Source of the DNA: Flagellimonas sp. HMM57
Lineage (GTDB): Bacteria > Bacteroidota > Bacteroidia > Flavobacteriales > Flavobacteriaceae
Reading direction: 5' to 3'
Length of the DNA: 64,000 nucleotides
Assembly (NCBI RefSeq): GCF_021390175.1
Contig: NZ_CP090004.1
Location: 3,773,001-3,837,000 of the forward strand
Shown: in pieces, positions 17,608 through 25,406 of the stretch
Numbering within the stretch: position 1 is the stretch's first letter
How the letters are laid out: each line of letters opens with the position of its first letter
Translations under genes and position numbers: made by a program
Notes under the pieces: model-generated
Databases searched by the model: none
Told to the model about the DNA's origin: nothing
What the model saw: the letters and a program-made list of their open reading frames with translations, nothing else

Positions 17608-17689
17608 CGTCATTCTGAACTTGTTTCAGAATCCCATCCCAATTATCCGTTTTCCAGTAGTGTGACCCTGAAACAAGTTCAGGGTGACG
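17608..17689. repeat. REPIN-like composite palindrome, unit 2 (5' side of GIY-YIG gene)
   Basis: Second 82-bp unit, 33 bp upstream of the GIY-YIG start, in the same orientation as unit 1 and exactly 400 bp from it. Left half: arms ATTCTGAA/TTCAGAAT (8 bp, perfect). Right half: arms ACCCTGAA/TTCAGGGT at 17665-17685. Compared as inverted copies, the halves differ mainly at TT/AA versus CC/GG, changes that keep both hairpins paired. Confidence 0.85.
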
Positions 17690-17737
17690 ATATTACTCAT
17701 TTTCCACATTGTACTTCGTACTTTTTAATTCTAACTT

Positions 17738-18250
17738 CTAATCTCTATTTTTCACATTAAGATCAATACCATCATAAAATCCCAAATCTTTGTTGTTCAA
17801 AATTTTTGTCCACAACGCAATCTGCCCTGTATGATACGACAAATGTTCCACAACATGGATAATATTGCCAATCCCAGAGAATTCGAACCCCTGTACCGAT
17901 CTTTTCCGTATTAATTCTTCATTTGTTGCTGAAACAAATACAAACTTGGCTTTTTCTACCGTTGAAATTAGTTTTTGAAATAGTTCGTCTTTGTCCAAAC
18001 CAGATGAAACCATAAATTCTTCATCCCTGTTTCTGTTATCCTCAGTACCTTGAATCGAAGAAATTCCATATTGTGTGATGTTGCCACATAGATGTAAAAT
18101 AAGGTTCCCGATACTATTTGTACTTTCATTGGGTTTTCGCCAAATTACTTCATCTGAAAGCTTATCCAAACAGATTTTAATCATTCGTAAACTTTCGTCC
18201 ATTCTGTAGTTTGCATTAAGGACTACTTCTGTTTGCCATTGTTTATACAT
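17738..18250 (-). CDS. DinB superfamily protein (DUF1572-like)
   Basis: A 170-residue four-helix-bundle protein of the DinB/YfiT superfamily. Candidate metal ligands are His in LILHLCGN (near residue 50) and the pair in [11 protein letters not shown] (near 133-137). Members bind divalent metals and some act as thiol transferases; the role here is unknown. Its ATG lies within the end of hisA (8-bp overlap), so it is translationally coupled to hisA and transcribed with the his operon. There is no obvious link to histidine synthesis. Confidence 0.8.
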   Translation of the reverse strand: MYKQWQTEVVLNANYRMDESLRMIKICLDKLSDEVIWRKPNESTNSIGNLILHLCGNITQYGISSIQGTEDNRNRDEEFMVSSGLDKDELFQKLISTVEKAKFVFVSATNEELIRKRSVQGFEFSGIGNIIHVVEHLSYHTGQIALWTKILNNKDLGFYDGIDLNVKNRD

Positions 18251-19022
18251 TACCCAAAATATAGTTTTCCAACTGTTTTAAACTGATTCTATTCTCATAG
18301 ATGGCTTTTCCAATAATCGTTGCTTCACAGCCTATCTCCTTAAGCCTTGGCAGTTCTTCGAAGCTGGAAATACCACCACTTGCTATCAAGTTGACTCCAA
18401 CAACTTCTTTGTCTTCCACACCACTTCCCGTTATGGTAGTTTCAGTTTTCATTGTCTTGGACAGGATTTTTTTGTAGAGCTCAAAAGAGGGGCCTTCAAG
18501 CATTCCATCTTTGCTTATGTCGGTACAGATGATGTATTTAATACCGTTTTTTTGATACGATTGAATAAACGGAATAAGTTGCCTGTCCGATTCTTCCAAC
18601 CAGCCTGAAACTGCAACTTTTTCATCTTTGGCATCTGCTCCCAAAATGATTTTAGAAGCACCATATTTTTGCAGCCAGCCTAAAAATGTTTCTTTCTCTT
18701 TTACTGCAATGCTGCCACCAGTAACTTGATTTGCCCCACTTTCAAAGGCAATATGCAGGTCTTCATTAGTTTTTAAGCCACCTCCAAAATCAATTTTAAG
18801 ATTGGTACTTGTCGCTATGTTTTCCAATACTTTATGGTTGACTATATGTTTTGATTTAGCACCATCCAAATCTACCAAATGTAGATGCTCGATACCATGG
18901 GCTTCAAATTGTTTGGCAATTTCCAAAGGATTTTCATTATAAATCTTTTTGGTATCATAATCTCCTTTGGATAGGCGTACACACTTTCCATCTATAATAT
19001 CAATTGCTGGTATAATTCGCAT
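18243..19022 (-). CDS. hisA: ProFAR isomerase (phosphoribosylformimino-AICAR-P isomerase)
   Basis: TIM-barrel isomerase of histidine synthesis that converts ProFAR to PRFAR. Catalytic Asp in [14 protein letters not shown] (near residue 8), second Asp in [10 protein letters not shown] (near 170), phosphate loops FGGGLKT and ASGGISS. At 259 residues it is longer than the usual 240-245. The extra length falls near residues 190-209 ([20 protein letters not shown]), between the helix after [10 protein letters not shown] and the strand VNLIASGG, where related HisA proteins have only a short loop. The reading frame is intact on both sides. The gene overlaps the downstream DinB gene by 8 bp. Confidence 0.93.
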   Translation of the reverse strand: MRIIPAIDIIDGKCVRLSKGDYDTKKIYNENPLEIAKQFEAHGIEHLHLVDLDGAKSKHIVNHKVLENIATSTNLKIDFGGGLKTNEDLHIAFESGANQVTGGSIAVKEKETFLGWLQKYGASKIILGADAKDEKVAVSGWLEESDRQLIPFIQSYQKNGIKYIICTDISKDGMLEGPSFELYKKILSKTMKTETTITGSGVEDKEVVGVNLIASGGISSFEELPRLKEIGCEATIIGKAIYENRISLKQLENYILGNV

Positions 19023-19206
19023 AATTAGTAATTAGATATGAGTATTGAGACGTGAGATTTTGTAAGCGGGAAAATTCGATATCATTAGCGTATTGAATTT
19101 CAAACTTTAAGTTTTGGTTTTGATTCTCGAATATTAGCTCTTAGTGTCAAGTTTATAGTTTTAGCTTCGGACCTCATATTTCAGACTTCGAGTTTCAGAG
19201 GTCAGA

Positions 19207-19250
19207 TTTCTGATATCTGCTTTCTGTTTTTGTTTTCTGATATCCGATTT
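19207..19250. repeat. direct repeat TTTCTGATATCYGMTTT in hisH-hisA spacer
   Basis: Two 17-bp near-identical copies, at 19207-19223 and 19234-19250, in the 244-bp spacer between hisH and hisA. The whole spacer consists of degenerate, repetitive TTTCAGA/GATATC-like text without coding capacity. Confidence 0.6.
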
Positions 19251-19266
19251 ACAACCTTATATTTCA

Positions 19267-19848
19267 TCATAAATCTAAAAAGTTTTGTAAAATCTGTGCT
19301 CCGACCTTACTACTTTTTTCAGGATGAAACTGTGTTCCATAAAAATTGTCTTTTCCAAGGGCGGCACTATAAGGCAATGCATATTCCGATGTTGCTATGG
19401 TCTCCTTTCCAATAGGCGCATAAAAGCTATGTACCAAATAGATATGTGATTTCTCGGGAATACTTTTGAATAAATCCGATTTTAAATCACTTATCTGGTT
19501 CCAGCCAATTTGAGGCACTTTTACAGATAATGGAAATCTCACAACATCCAAATCAAAGATTCCTAGACCTTTTGTGTTTCCTTCTTCGGATGCATTGCAC
19601 ATCAACTGCATTCCCAAGCATATTCCCAAAACAGGCTGCTTCAAACTGGGGATTATCTTGTCCAATCTACTGGCATTAAGCTTTTTCATTGCTGAACTTG
19701 CTTCACCAACTCCGGGAAAGATAACTTTATCCGCATTTTCAATTTCTTCGACGTCATTCGTCAAATGCGACGTGAAACCCAAGCGTTGAACGGCAAATTT
19801 AATGCTCTGGATGTTTCCTGCACCGTAGTCTATGATTACTATTTTCAT
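19267..19848 (-). CDS. hisH: imidazole glycerol phosphate synthase, glutamine amidotransferase subunit
   Basis: Class I glutaminase that supplies ammonia to HisF. The nucleophile is Cys in GICLGMQ (near residue 77); the His and Glu of the triad are in GTQFHPEKS near the C-terminus. IIDYGAGN opens the protein and FPGVGEA forms the oxyanion strand. Length (193 aa) is normal. It sits between hisB (84-bp spacer) and hisA (244-bp spacer with repeats). Confidence 0.95.
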   Translation of the reverse strand: MKIVIIDYGAGNIQSIKFAVQRLGFTSHLTNDVEEIENADKVIFPGVGEASSAMKKLNASRLDKIIPSLKQPVLGICLGMQLMCNASEEGNTKGLGIFDLDVVRFPLSVKVPQIGWNQISDLKSDLFKSIPEKSHIYLVHSFYAPIGKETIATSEYALPYSAALGKDNFYGTQFHPEKSSKVGAQILQNFLDL

Positions 19849-19932
19849 TTTTTAGTTATGAGATATTAGAATTGAGTTTTAAATGCCTTTAAATGTTCTA
19901 AATATTCACAGCTCAATACCCCTGATATGTAT

Positions 19933-21069
19933 CTAAAGCATTCCTTTAGTTGAGGGTAAAACCATTTTTTCCACATCGCGCTTTACCGCCATTTTAATCG
20001 ATTTTGCAAAAGCCTTGAATATCGCCTCAATTTTATGGTGCTCATTGGTGCCTTCCGCTTTGATGTTTAAGTTGGCCCTGGCACCGTCCGTAAACGATTT
20101 AAAAAAATGATGAAACATTTCCGTCGGCATATCCCCAACTTTTTCCCGTTTAAAATCTGCATCCCAAACCAACCAGTTACGCCCTCCAAAATCGATAGCA
20201 ACTTGCGCCAAGCAATCATCCATAGGTAAACAGAAACCATAACGTTCTATTCCAAGTTTGTCTCCCAGCGATTTGAAGAAAACTTCACCCAAGGCAATTC
20301 CTGTATCCTCAATGGTATGATGCTCGTCAACTTCTAAATCACCTTTTACTTTTATATCTAAATCCATTTGTCCATGCCGAGCCAATTGGTCCAACATATG
20401 GTCAAAAAAAGCTAATCCAGTATCTATGTTGCCCCTTCCTGTTCCATCAAGGTTTAATTTGATTTGAATATCAGTTTCGTTAGTTTTTCTTGCTATCCGA
20501 GCGACCCGATTTTCCAGTTTTAAAAACTCATATATTTTTTCCCAATCATTACTCTCTAAGGCGATATATTCATTTAAAGCTTCTTGTGCTGTAGTAATCT
20601 CATTTGTCCCCAAATTCGTCTGGTCATTTATAAAAATTCCTTTTGCCCCAAGATTTTTTGCCAACTCCACGTCCGTTAGGCGATCTCCTATTACAAACGA
20701 TCCTTTTAAATCATAAGTTTCTGAGAAATAATCAGTTAACATCCCAGTACCGGGCTTTCGTGTATTAGCATTATCCTTGGGAAATGTTCGGTCGATAAAT
20801 ACCTTATCAAAGACAACACCTTCATTTTCAAAGGATTTTAGAATGAAATTATGTACGGGCCAAAATGTTTCTTCAGGAAAAATAGCAGTACCAAGACCAT
20901 CTTGATTTGTTATCATGACCAATTCGTAATCCAGTTCCTTGGCAATTTTTCCAAGGAAGGTAAATGCTTTCGGATAAAAAATCATTTTCTCGAAGGCATC
21001 TACTTGCTCATCAGCAGTTTCTTTGATAATCGTTCCGTCCCTATCAATAAAAAGTACTTTTTTACCCAT
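19933..21069 (-). CDS. hisB: bifunctional histidinol-phosphatase / imidazoleglycerol-phosphate dehydratase
   Basis: The N-terminal HAD-type histidinol-phosphatase (about residues 1-165) starts with FIDRDGTII, whose Asp residues are nucleophile and acid; TNQDGLG and [13 protein letters not shown] complete the HAD motifs. The C-terminal dehydratase (about 185-378) has [33 protein letters not shown] and [13 protein letters not shown], the manganese ligands of the family. The fusion is typical for Bacteroidota and enterobacteria. Its ATG overlaps the hisC stop (TAATG), giving translational coupling. Confidence 0.95.
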   Translation of the reverse strand: MGKKVLFIDRDGTIIKETADEQVDAFEKMIFYPKAFTFLGKIAKELDYELVMITNQDGLGTAIFPEETFWPVHNFILKSFENEGVVFDKVFIDRTFPKDNANTRKPGTGMLTDYFSETYDLKGSFVIGDRLTDVELAKNLGAKGIFINDQTNLGTNEITTAQEALNEYIALESNDWEKIYEFLKLENRVARIARKTNETDIQIKLNLDGTGRGNIDTGLAFFDHMLDQLARHGQMDLDIKVKGDLEVDEHHTIEDTGIALGEVFFKSLGDKLGIERYGFCLPMDDCLAQVAIDFGGRNWLVWDADFKREKVGDMPTEMFHHFFKSFTDGARANLNIKAEGTNEHHKIEAIFKAFAKSIKMAVKRDVEKMVLPSTKGML

Positions 21070-22118
21070 TATTCAATTTCTTTTAAAATCGCTATCAATT
21101 TTCTATTCTCATTTGGTGTGCCAACCGTGAATCTTAGCGTGTTTTCGCATAAAGGTTGGTTGCTTCTGTTCCTGACCACAACTTTTAATGCCAACAACTC
21201 TTTATACCTTTTATCAGCATCGTCTACTTTGGCCAAAACAAAATTTGCATCTGAATCATAAATGTATTCCACAAAGCTTAGCTCCTTCAGTTCTTTAATC
21301 AAAATATCACGTTCAACAAGAATCTTCTTTACTTCTTCTTGTACCAATGTTTCGTCCAAAATCCGTTTTAATGCTTGGTATTGCGTGAGTTGATTTACGT
21401 TGTAAGGAGGCTTGATTTTGTTCAAAATCTCAATAATTTCTTCGGAAGCATAACAAATTCCCAGCCGAATTCCCGCCATGCCATAAGCTTTGGACATGGT
21501 TTGCGTAACAATAAGATTGGGATATCTCTCCAGAGATGCAATCCAACTTTTTTCTGATGAAAAATCCACGTAGGCTTCATCTATCACTATCAACCCATTA
21601 AAATTGTTCAACAGTTCTTCGATTTTCGCTCTCGAAAAGGCATTGCCCGTAGGGTTGTTGGGAGAGCAAATAAAGATAATCTTGGATTTACCATTTATGG
21701 CGCTTAAAATTTGAGGTACATCTGGCTCAAAATTAGATGTCAGTAGCACTTCTCTGTTTTCGATAGCATTGATTCCGCATAGCACTTTGTACATGCCATA
21801 GGTAGGTGGCAATGTGATGATATTATCCCAATTTGGTTCGCAAAAGGCCCTAAAAATCAAATCCAGTACTTCATCGCTTCCATTCCCCAACAAAATATTT
21901 TTTTCTGAAACTTGCTTCTCTTCAGCTAACAGTGTCTTTAGACTTCGTTGTTGTGGATCGGGATATCGATTTAAACCATTTTCAAAGGGGTTTTCATTCG
22001 CGTCCAAAAAAATCATTTCAGAACCATCCGAAACATATTCGTCCCTAGCAGAAGAATAGGGTTTTAAATCTTTTACGGTTTCCCTAACTAAACCTTGTAT
22101 GTTGAACGTATGTTGCAT
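21069..22118 (-). CDS. hisC: histidinol-phosphate aminotransferase
   Basis: PLP-dependent class I/II aminotransferase that converts imidazole acetol phosphate to histidinol phosphate. [18 protein letters not shown] is near residue 33, [10 protein letters not shown] near 150, IDEAYVDF near 176 and the PLP lysine is in [10 protein letters not shown] near 210; the Arg of GIRLGI follows. Length (349 aa) is normal. The stop codon overlaps the hisB start; hisD is 39 bp upstream. Confidence 0.94.
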   Translation of the reverse strand: MQHTFNIQGLVRETVKDLKPYSSARDEYVSDGSEMIFLDANENPFENGLNRYPDPQQRSLKTLLAEEKQVSEKNILLGNGSDEVLDLIFRAFCEPNWDNIITLPPTYGMYKVLCGINAIENREVLLTSNFEPDVPQILSAINGKSKIIFICSPNNPTGNAFSRAKIEELLNNFNGLIVIDEAYVDFSSEKSWIASLERYPNLIVTQTMSKAYGMAGIRLGICYASEEIIEILNKIKPPYNVNQLTQYQALKRILDETLVQEEVKKILVERDILIKELKELSFVEYIYDSDANFVLAKVDDADKRYKELLALKVVVRNRSNQPLCENTLRFTVGTPNENRKLIAILKEIE

Positions 22119-22157
22119 TTTATAAAGACCTCGACCAAAAGGCTTGACTTGACATTA

Positions 22158-23444
22158 TTAATTCTTTACACTATTTAATCGAAGCGTCACGGCATTTTTA
22201 TGTGCTTGTAATCCTTCCGCTTCTGCCATCAGTTCAATAGCGTTACCAATACCTAAAATACCTTCTTTTGTTATTTTTTGAAAGGTCATACTCTTCATGA
22301 AACTATCTAAATTTACGCCACTATACTGCTTGGCATATCCGTTAGTTGGTAAGGTATGATTGGTTCCAGAAGCATAATCGCCCGCACTTTCCGGAGTGTA
22401 ATTTCCAATAAAAACCGAACCTGCATTTATCGTATTCTGGATATAAAAATCTTCATCGGCAACACAGACGATATAATGTTCTGGTGCATATTCATTGATA
22501 ATATCGACCGCTACTTGATTGTTTTCAACTAAAATAAGCCTACTGTTTTCAATCGCCTTTTTTGCAATCGCCTTGCGGGGCAGTTGCTCTAGTTGTATGT
22601 CAATCTCCTTTGCAACAGCATCCAGTAACCGTTCTGATGTAGAGACCAAAACAACTTGACTATCCATGCCATGCTCTGCTTGACTCAATAAATCAGAAGC
22701 CACAAAAGCCGCATTGGCCGTATCATCGGCCACTACTAATAATTCACTTGGACCAGCAGGCATATCGATTGCTATTCCATATTTAGTTGCCAGCTGTTTG
22801 GCCACCGTGACATACTGATTACCCGGACCAAATATTTTATACACTTTGGGAATAGATGCTGTACCAAATGTCATTCCGGCAATAGCTTGTATTCCGCCTA
22901 CTTTGAAGATTTGGGTTACACCGCATAACTGTGCCGTATATAAAATTGCCGGATTTACTTCTCCTTTACTGTTTGGTGGCGTACACAATACAATTTCTTC
23001 GCAACCTGCAATTTTCGCAGGAACAGCAAGCATTAAAATCGTAGAGAACAAAGGGGCTGTACCCCCCGGAATATACAATCCAACTTTTTGTATAGGCTTT
23101 TTTTCCTGCCAACATAAAACTCCTGGCATCGTTTCAAGTTTAGTTTTCCCGGTTTTCTGAGCTAAATGAAACTTTTCTATATTGCCTTTTGCCAGAGAAA
23201 TGGCTTGTTTTAAATCTTCTGAAACTAGAACAGTAGCTTCAAGTACTTCCTGCTCTGAAACTTTAAAGTTTGAAATGGTAACGCCATCAAACTTTTGTGT
23301 GTATGTTCTTAGCGTTGTATCTCCTTCATTTTGAACCTTTTCAAAAACCTCCTTCACGATCGGTTCAACCTCATCAAATGTCTGTGTGGGCCTTGACAGG
23401 ATTTTAGACCATTCTGATTTATTTGGATTTTTATACTTTTTCAT
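22158..23444 (-). CDS. hisD: histidinol dehydrogenase
   Basis: Zinc enzyme that oxidises histidinol to histidine in two NAD-dependent steps. Recognised by GLYIPGGTAPLFST (near 120), VGGIQAIAGM, KIFGPGNQYVTVAKQL, the DMPAGPSELLV segment, LLSQAEHGMDSQ (Gln/His metal ligands) and APEHYIV near 320, and a C-terminal YASGTNHTLPT. Length (428 aa) is normal. Second gene of the operon after hisG. Confidence 0.95.
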   Translation of the reverse strand: MKKYKNPNKSEWSKILSRPTQTFDEVEPIVKEVFEKVQNEGDTTLRTYTQKFDGVTISNFKVSEQEVLEATVLVSEDLKQAISLAKGNIEKFHLAQKTGKTKLETMPGVLCWQEKKPIQKVGLYIPGGTAPLFSTILMLAVPAKIAGCEEIVLCTPPNSKGEVNPAILYTAQLCGVTQIFKVGGIQAIAGMTFGTASIPKVYKIFGPGNQYVTVAKQLATKYGIAIDMPAGPSELLVVADDTANAAFVASDLLSQAEHGMDSQVVLVSTSERLLDAVAKEIDIQLEQLPRKAIAKKAIENSRLILVENNQVAVDIINEYAPEHYIVCVADEDFYIQNTINAGSVFIGNYTPESAGDYASGTNHTLPTNGYAKQYSGVNLDSFMKSMTFQKITKEGILGIGNAIELMAEAEGLQAHKNAVTLRLNSVKN

Positions 23445-23523
23445 ATTCCTGAACTTATCCGGAAAAACAAAGCCTAATTATTCTATCACGTACTTTCAGC
23501 TTTGTACCTCTGACCTCGTATTT

Positions 23524-24381
23524 TTAAATTACCATTTTTTCGATAGGACATACCAAGATGCCTTCTGCACCAGCTTCTTTCAACTCATCGATAACCTCCC
23601 AAAAAGTGTCTTTATTGAGTACTGTGTGTACTGAACTCCATCCCTCTTCTGCCAAAGGAAGTACCGTAGGGCTTCGCATACCTGGCAATATTGAAATGAT
23701 TTCTTCTAACTTATCATTTGGAGCGTTTAGCAATACATATTTATTCTTTCTTGCCTGCAGCACGGATTTAATACGAAACTGTAGCTTTTCGAGAATAGCT
23801 GTACGTTCTGCAGAGATTTTTGGGGAAACTGCCAAGACAGCTTCACTTTTCAATAGCACTTCGACCTCTTTCAAATTGTTTTTGAACAACGTACTACCGC
23901 TGGAAACAATATCGCAGATACCATCGGCCAGTCCAATATTTGGAGCTATTTCTACAGACCCGTTAATGATGTGAAGGTCGACCGTGACCCCCTTGGAATT
24001 TAAATAGTCCAATACCGTGTTGGGATACGAAGTGGCTATACGCTTGCCTTCAAAATCTTTGACCGAATCGTATTTAGTTGACTTTGGTACCGCTAAAGAG
24101 ACCCTGCACTTTGAAAAACCAAGCTTTTCAGCTATTGATATATCCTTTCCCTTTTCTATCAATACATTTTCTCCAAGTACTGCGATGTCAACAACGCCAT
24201 CCCTTAGATACTGGGGAATATCCCCGTTCCGGAGATAAAGAACTTCCATTGGAAAATTACGGGCCGTAGCTTTGAGTTGGTCCTTACCGTTGTCGATGGA
24301 AATACCACAATCCTTTAAAATTTTTAGGGAGTCCTGATTAAGACGTCCACTCTTTTGTACAGCAATTCTAATTCTAGTCAT
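23524..24381 (-). CDS. hisG: ATP phosphoribosyltransferase, long form
   Basis: First committed enzyme of histidine synthesis: joins ATP and PRPP. I start at the ATG at 24381 (MTRIRIAVQKSGRL), where family homology begins; an in-frame ATG at 24423 would lie inside the terminator stem and is rejected. FPMEVLYLRNGDIPQYL, ADGICDIVSSGSTL (PRPP loop) and a C-terminal ACT-like regulatory domain (from about 215, GMRSPTVLPL) mark the long HisG form, which needs no HisZ. Length 285 aa. Transcription is preceded by a leader peptide and attenuator at 24421-24570. Confidence 0.95.
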   Translation of the reverse strand: MTRIRIAVQKSGRLNQDSLKILKDCGISIDNGKDQLKATARNFPMEVLYLRNGDIPQYLRDGVVDIAVLGENVLIEKGKDISIAEKLGFSKCRVSLAVPKSTKYDSVKDFEGKRIATSYPNTVLDYLNSKGVTVDLHIINGSVEIAPNIGLADGICDIVSSGSTLFKNNLKEVEVLLKSEAVLAVSPKISAERTAILEKLQFRIKSVLQARKNKYVLLNAPNDKLEEIISILPGMRSPTVLPLAEEGWSSVHTVLNKDTFWEVIDELKEAGAEGILVCPIEKMVI

Positions 24382-24420
24382 TATTTTAAATTTTGTTTGG
24401 AAACCAAACAGGCACAAAAA

Positions 24421-24450
24421 CAAAACCCGTTTGATTTCTCAAACGGGTTT
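24421..24450 (-). terminator. his operon attenuator (terminator hairpin)
   Basis: On the transcribed strand a perfect 12-bp stem AAACCCGTTTGA/TCAAACGGGTTT (24450-24423) closes on a GAAA tetraloop and runs into a U-rich tract (TTTTGTTTTTG). It lies 42 bp upstream of hisG and about 30 bp after the leader-peptide stop. The 5' arm (24447-24438, CCCGUUUGAG) can instead pair with CUCAAGCGAG at 24494-24485 (9 of 10 positions, one G-U), an antiterminator that excludes the terminator. Confidence 0.9.
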
Positions 24451-24480
24451 AGAATATATTTTAAAAACAACAATACATTT

Positions 24481-24534
24481 CTATCTCGCTTGAGTGCAAG
24501 TATAAAAATGATGATGTGTGTTCTTGTTTTTCAT
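24481..24534 (-). CDS. hisL: his operon leader peptide
   Basis: A 17-codon open frame encoding MKNKNTHHHFYTCTQAR, with three consecutive His codons at 24516-24508. It lies between a TAnnTTTG promoter box and the terminator hairpin before hisG. The antiterminator segment (24494-24485) begins 13 nt after the last His codon. A ribosome stalled for charged tRNA-His would leave it free, while a ribosome reaching the TAG stop (24481-24483) would cover it. This is the classical attenuation arrangement of the his operon known from enterobacteria. The ORF is too short for routine gene calling. Evidence is positional and structural; expression is inferred. Confidence 0.88.
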   Translation of the reverse strand: MKNKNTHHHFYTCTQAR

Positions 24535-24542
24535 TACGATAT

Positions 24543-24570
24543 CAAATGTAAAATTTATTTTTATATCAAA
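24543..24570 (-). promoter_or_regulatory. his operon promoter (Bacteroidota type)
   Basis: On the minus strand TACATTTG at 24550-24543 fits the -7 consensus TAnnTTTG, with TTTG at 24570-24567 as the -33 element; the 16-bp spacer is slightly short. The predicted start site falls a few bases before the leader-peptide ATG (24534). Confidence 0.7.
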
Positions 24571-24580
24571 AAAGGTTTAT

Positions 24581-25396
24581 TTAGTTATTTCCCAAAATCA
24601 AGGGCAAACCTGCGTCGCCAGAACCAACTACCACAACCTTGGCATTTGGCGACTGGGAAAGCTTTAGTGTTGCCTCAATACCTTTGTCCTGTAATATTTT
24701 ATCTGTCAAGGATGCGCTCAATATACGGTTTGCATCTGCTTTACCCTGAGCTTCTATTCGCTGCTTTTCTGCTTCTTTTTGAGCAGTTACCAACCTAAAC
24801 TCATATTCCAATGATTCCTGTTCCTGTTTTAACTTTCTTTCGATTGCTTCTTTAATTGTTGGTGGGAGGGTCACATCACGAACCAATATTTCATTGAGCT
24901 GTATGTATTGGTCGTCCACAATTTTTTTGGTCTCCTCGTAAATTTCGTTTTGTATGGCATCCCGTTTACTGGAATATAATTGTTCCGGTGTATAACGTCC
25001 TACAACAGACCTGGCCGCTGAACGAATCGCCGGGAGCAAGATACGATCTTTATACTGTTCACTTTTTTCCTGATGAAGTCTTCCAAGATCTCCATACTTA
25101 GGCTGAAACCATGTGGATGCCTCTAACTGGATATCAAGTCCATTACTTGAAAGCACTTTCATTTTTTCATATACCTCTTGTTGCCGTACTTCGTAAATAT
25201 ATACCCTGTTCCAAGGCGCAACAATATGAAAACCTTCCCCCAAAGGTGGTTTTTCGGTTACCACACCACCTCCAAATGTTTTGTACAATACTCCAGCTTC
25301 TCCAGAACCTATGGTCACGGCCGACTTTGAAATTAAAATAATTAAAACAATAATGACCGCTATTACAGGTAAAGCAATCTTAGGTAATCTATCCAT
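24581..25396 (-). CDS. prohibitin/SPFH family membrane protein
   Basis: A 271-residue prohibitin-like protein: one N-terminal membrane helix (about 7-25), then the SPFH/band-7 domain (VTIGSGEAGVLYKTFGGG to DVTLPPTIKEAIERKL) and a long charged coiled coil (EQESLEYEFRLVTAQKEAEKQRIEAQGKA). Members form large ring scaffolds in the inner membrane and often modulate FtsH-type proteases. Third gene of a fabG-VWA-prohibitin run with gaps of 6 and 10 bp; it ends about 30 bp before the his promoter on the same strand. Confidence 0.88.
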   Translation of the reverse strand: MDRLPKIALPVIAVIIVLIILISKSAVTIGSGEAGVLYKTFGGGVVTEKPPLGEGFHIVAPWNRVYIYEVRQQEVYEKMKVLSSNGLDIQLEASTWFQPKYGDLGRLHQEKSEQYKDRILLPAIRSAARSVVGRYTPEQLYSSKRDAIQNEIYEETKKIVDDQYIQLNEILVRDVTLPPTIKEAIERKLKQEQESLEYEFRLVTAQKEAEKQRIEAQGKADANRILSASLTDKILQDKGIEATLKLSQSPNAKVVVVGSGDAGLPLILGNN

Positions 25397-25406
25397 GTGT
25401 TAAATT

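Noticed and set aside
17208..17689. CRISPR-like array (repeat-spacer)
   Set aside because: Only two long palindromic units flank a gene; there are no regularly spaced short repeats and no cas genes.
24382..24423. Longer N-terminus for HisG starting at 24423
   Set aside because: The ATG lies inside the terminator stem and the extra residues do not match any HisG protein.
24355..24798. 147-aa plus-strand open frame across the hisG leader
   Set aside because: It is antisense to hisG, the attenuator and the prohibitin gene; it has no start context and its composition follows from the opposite strand.
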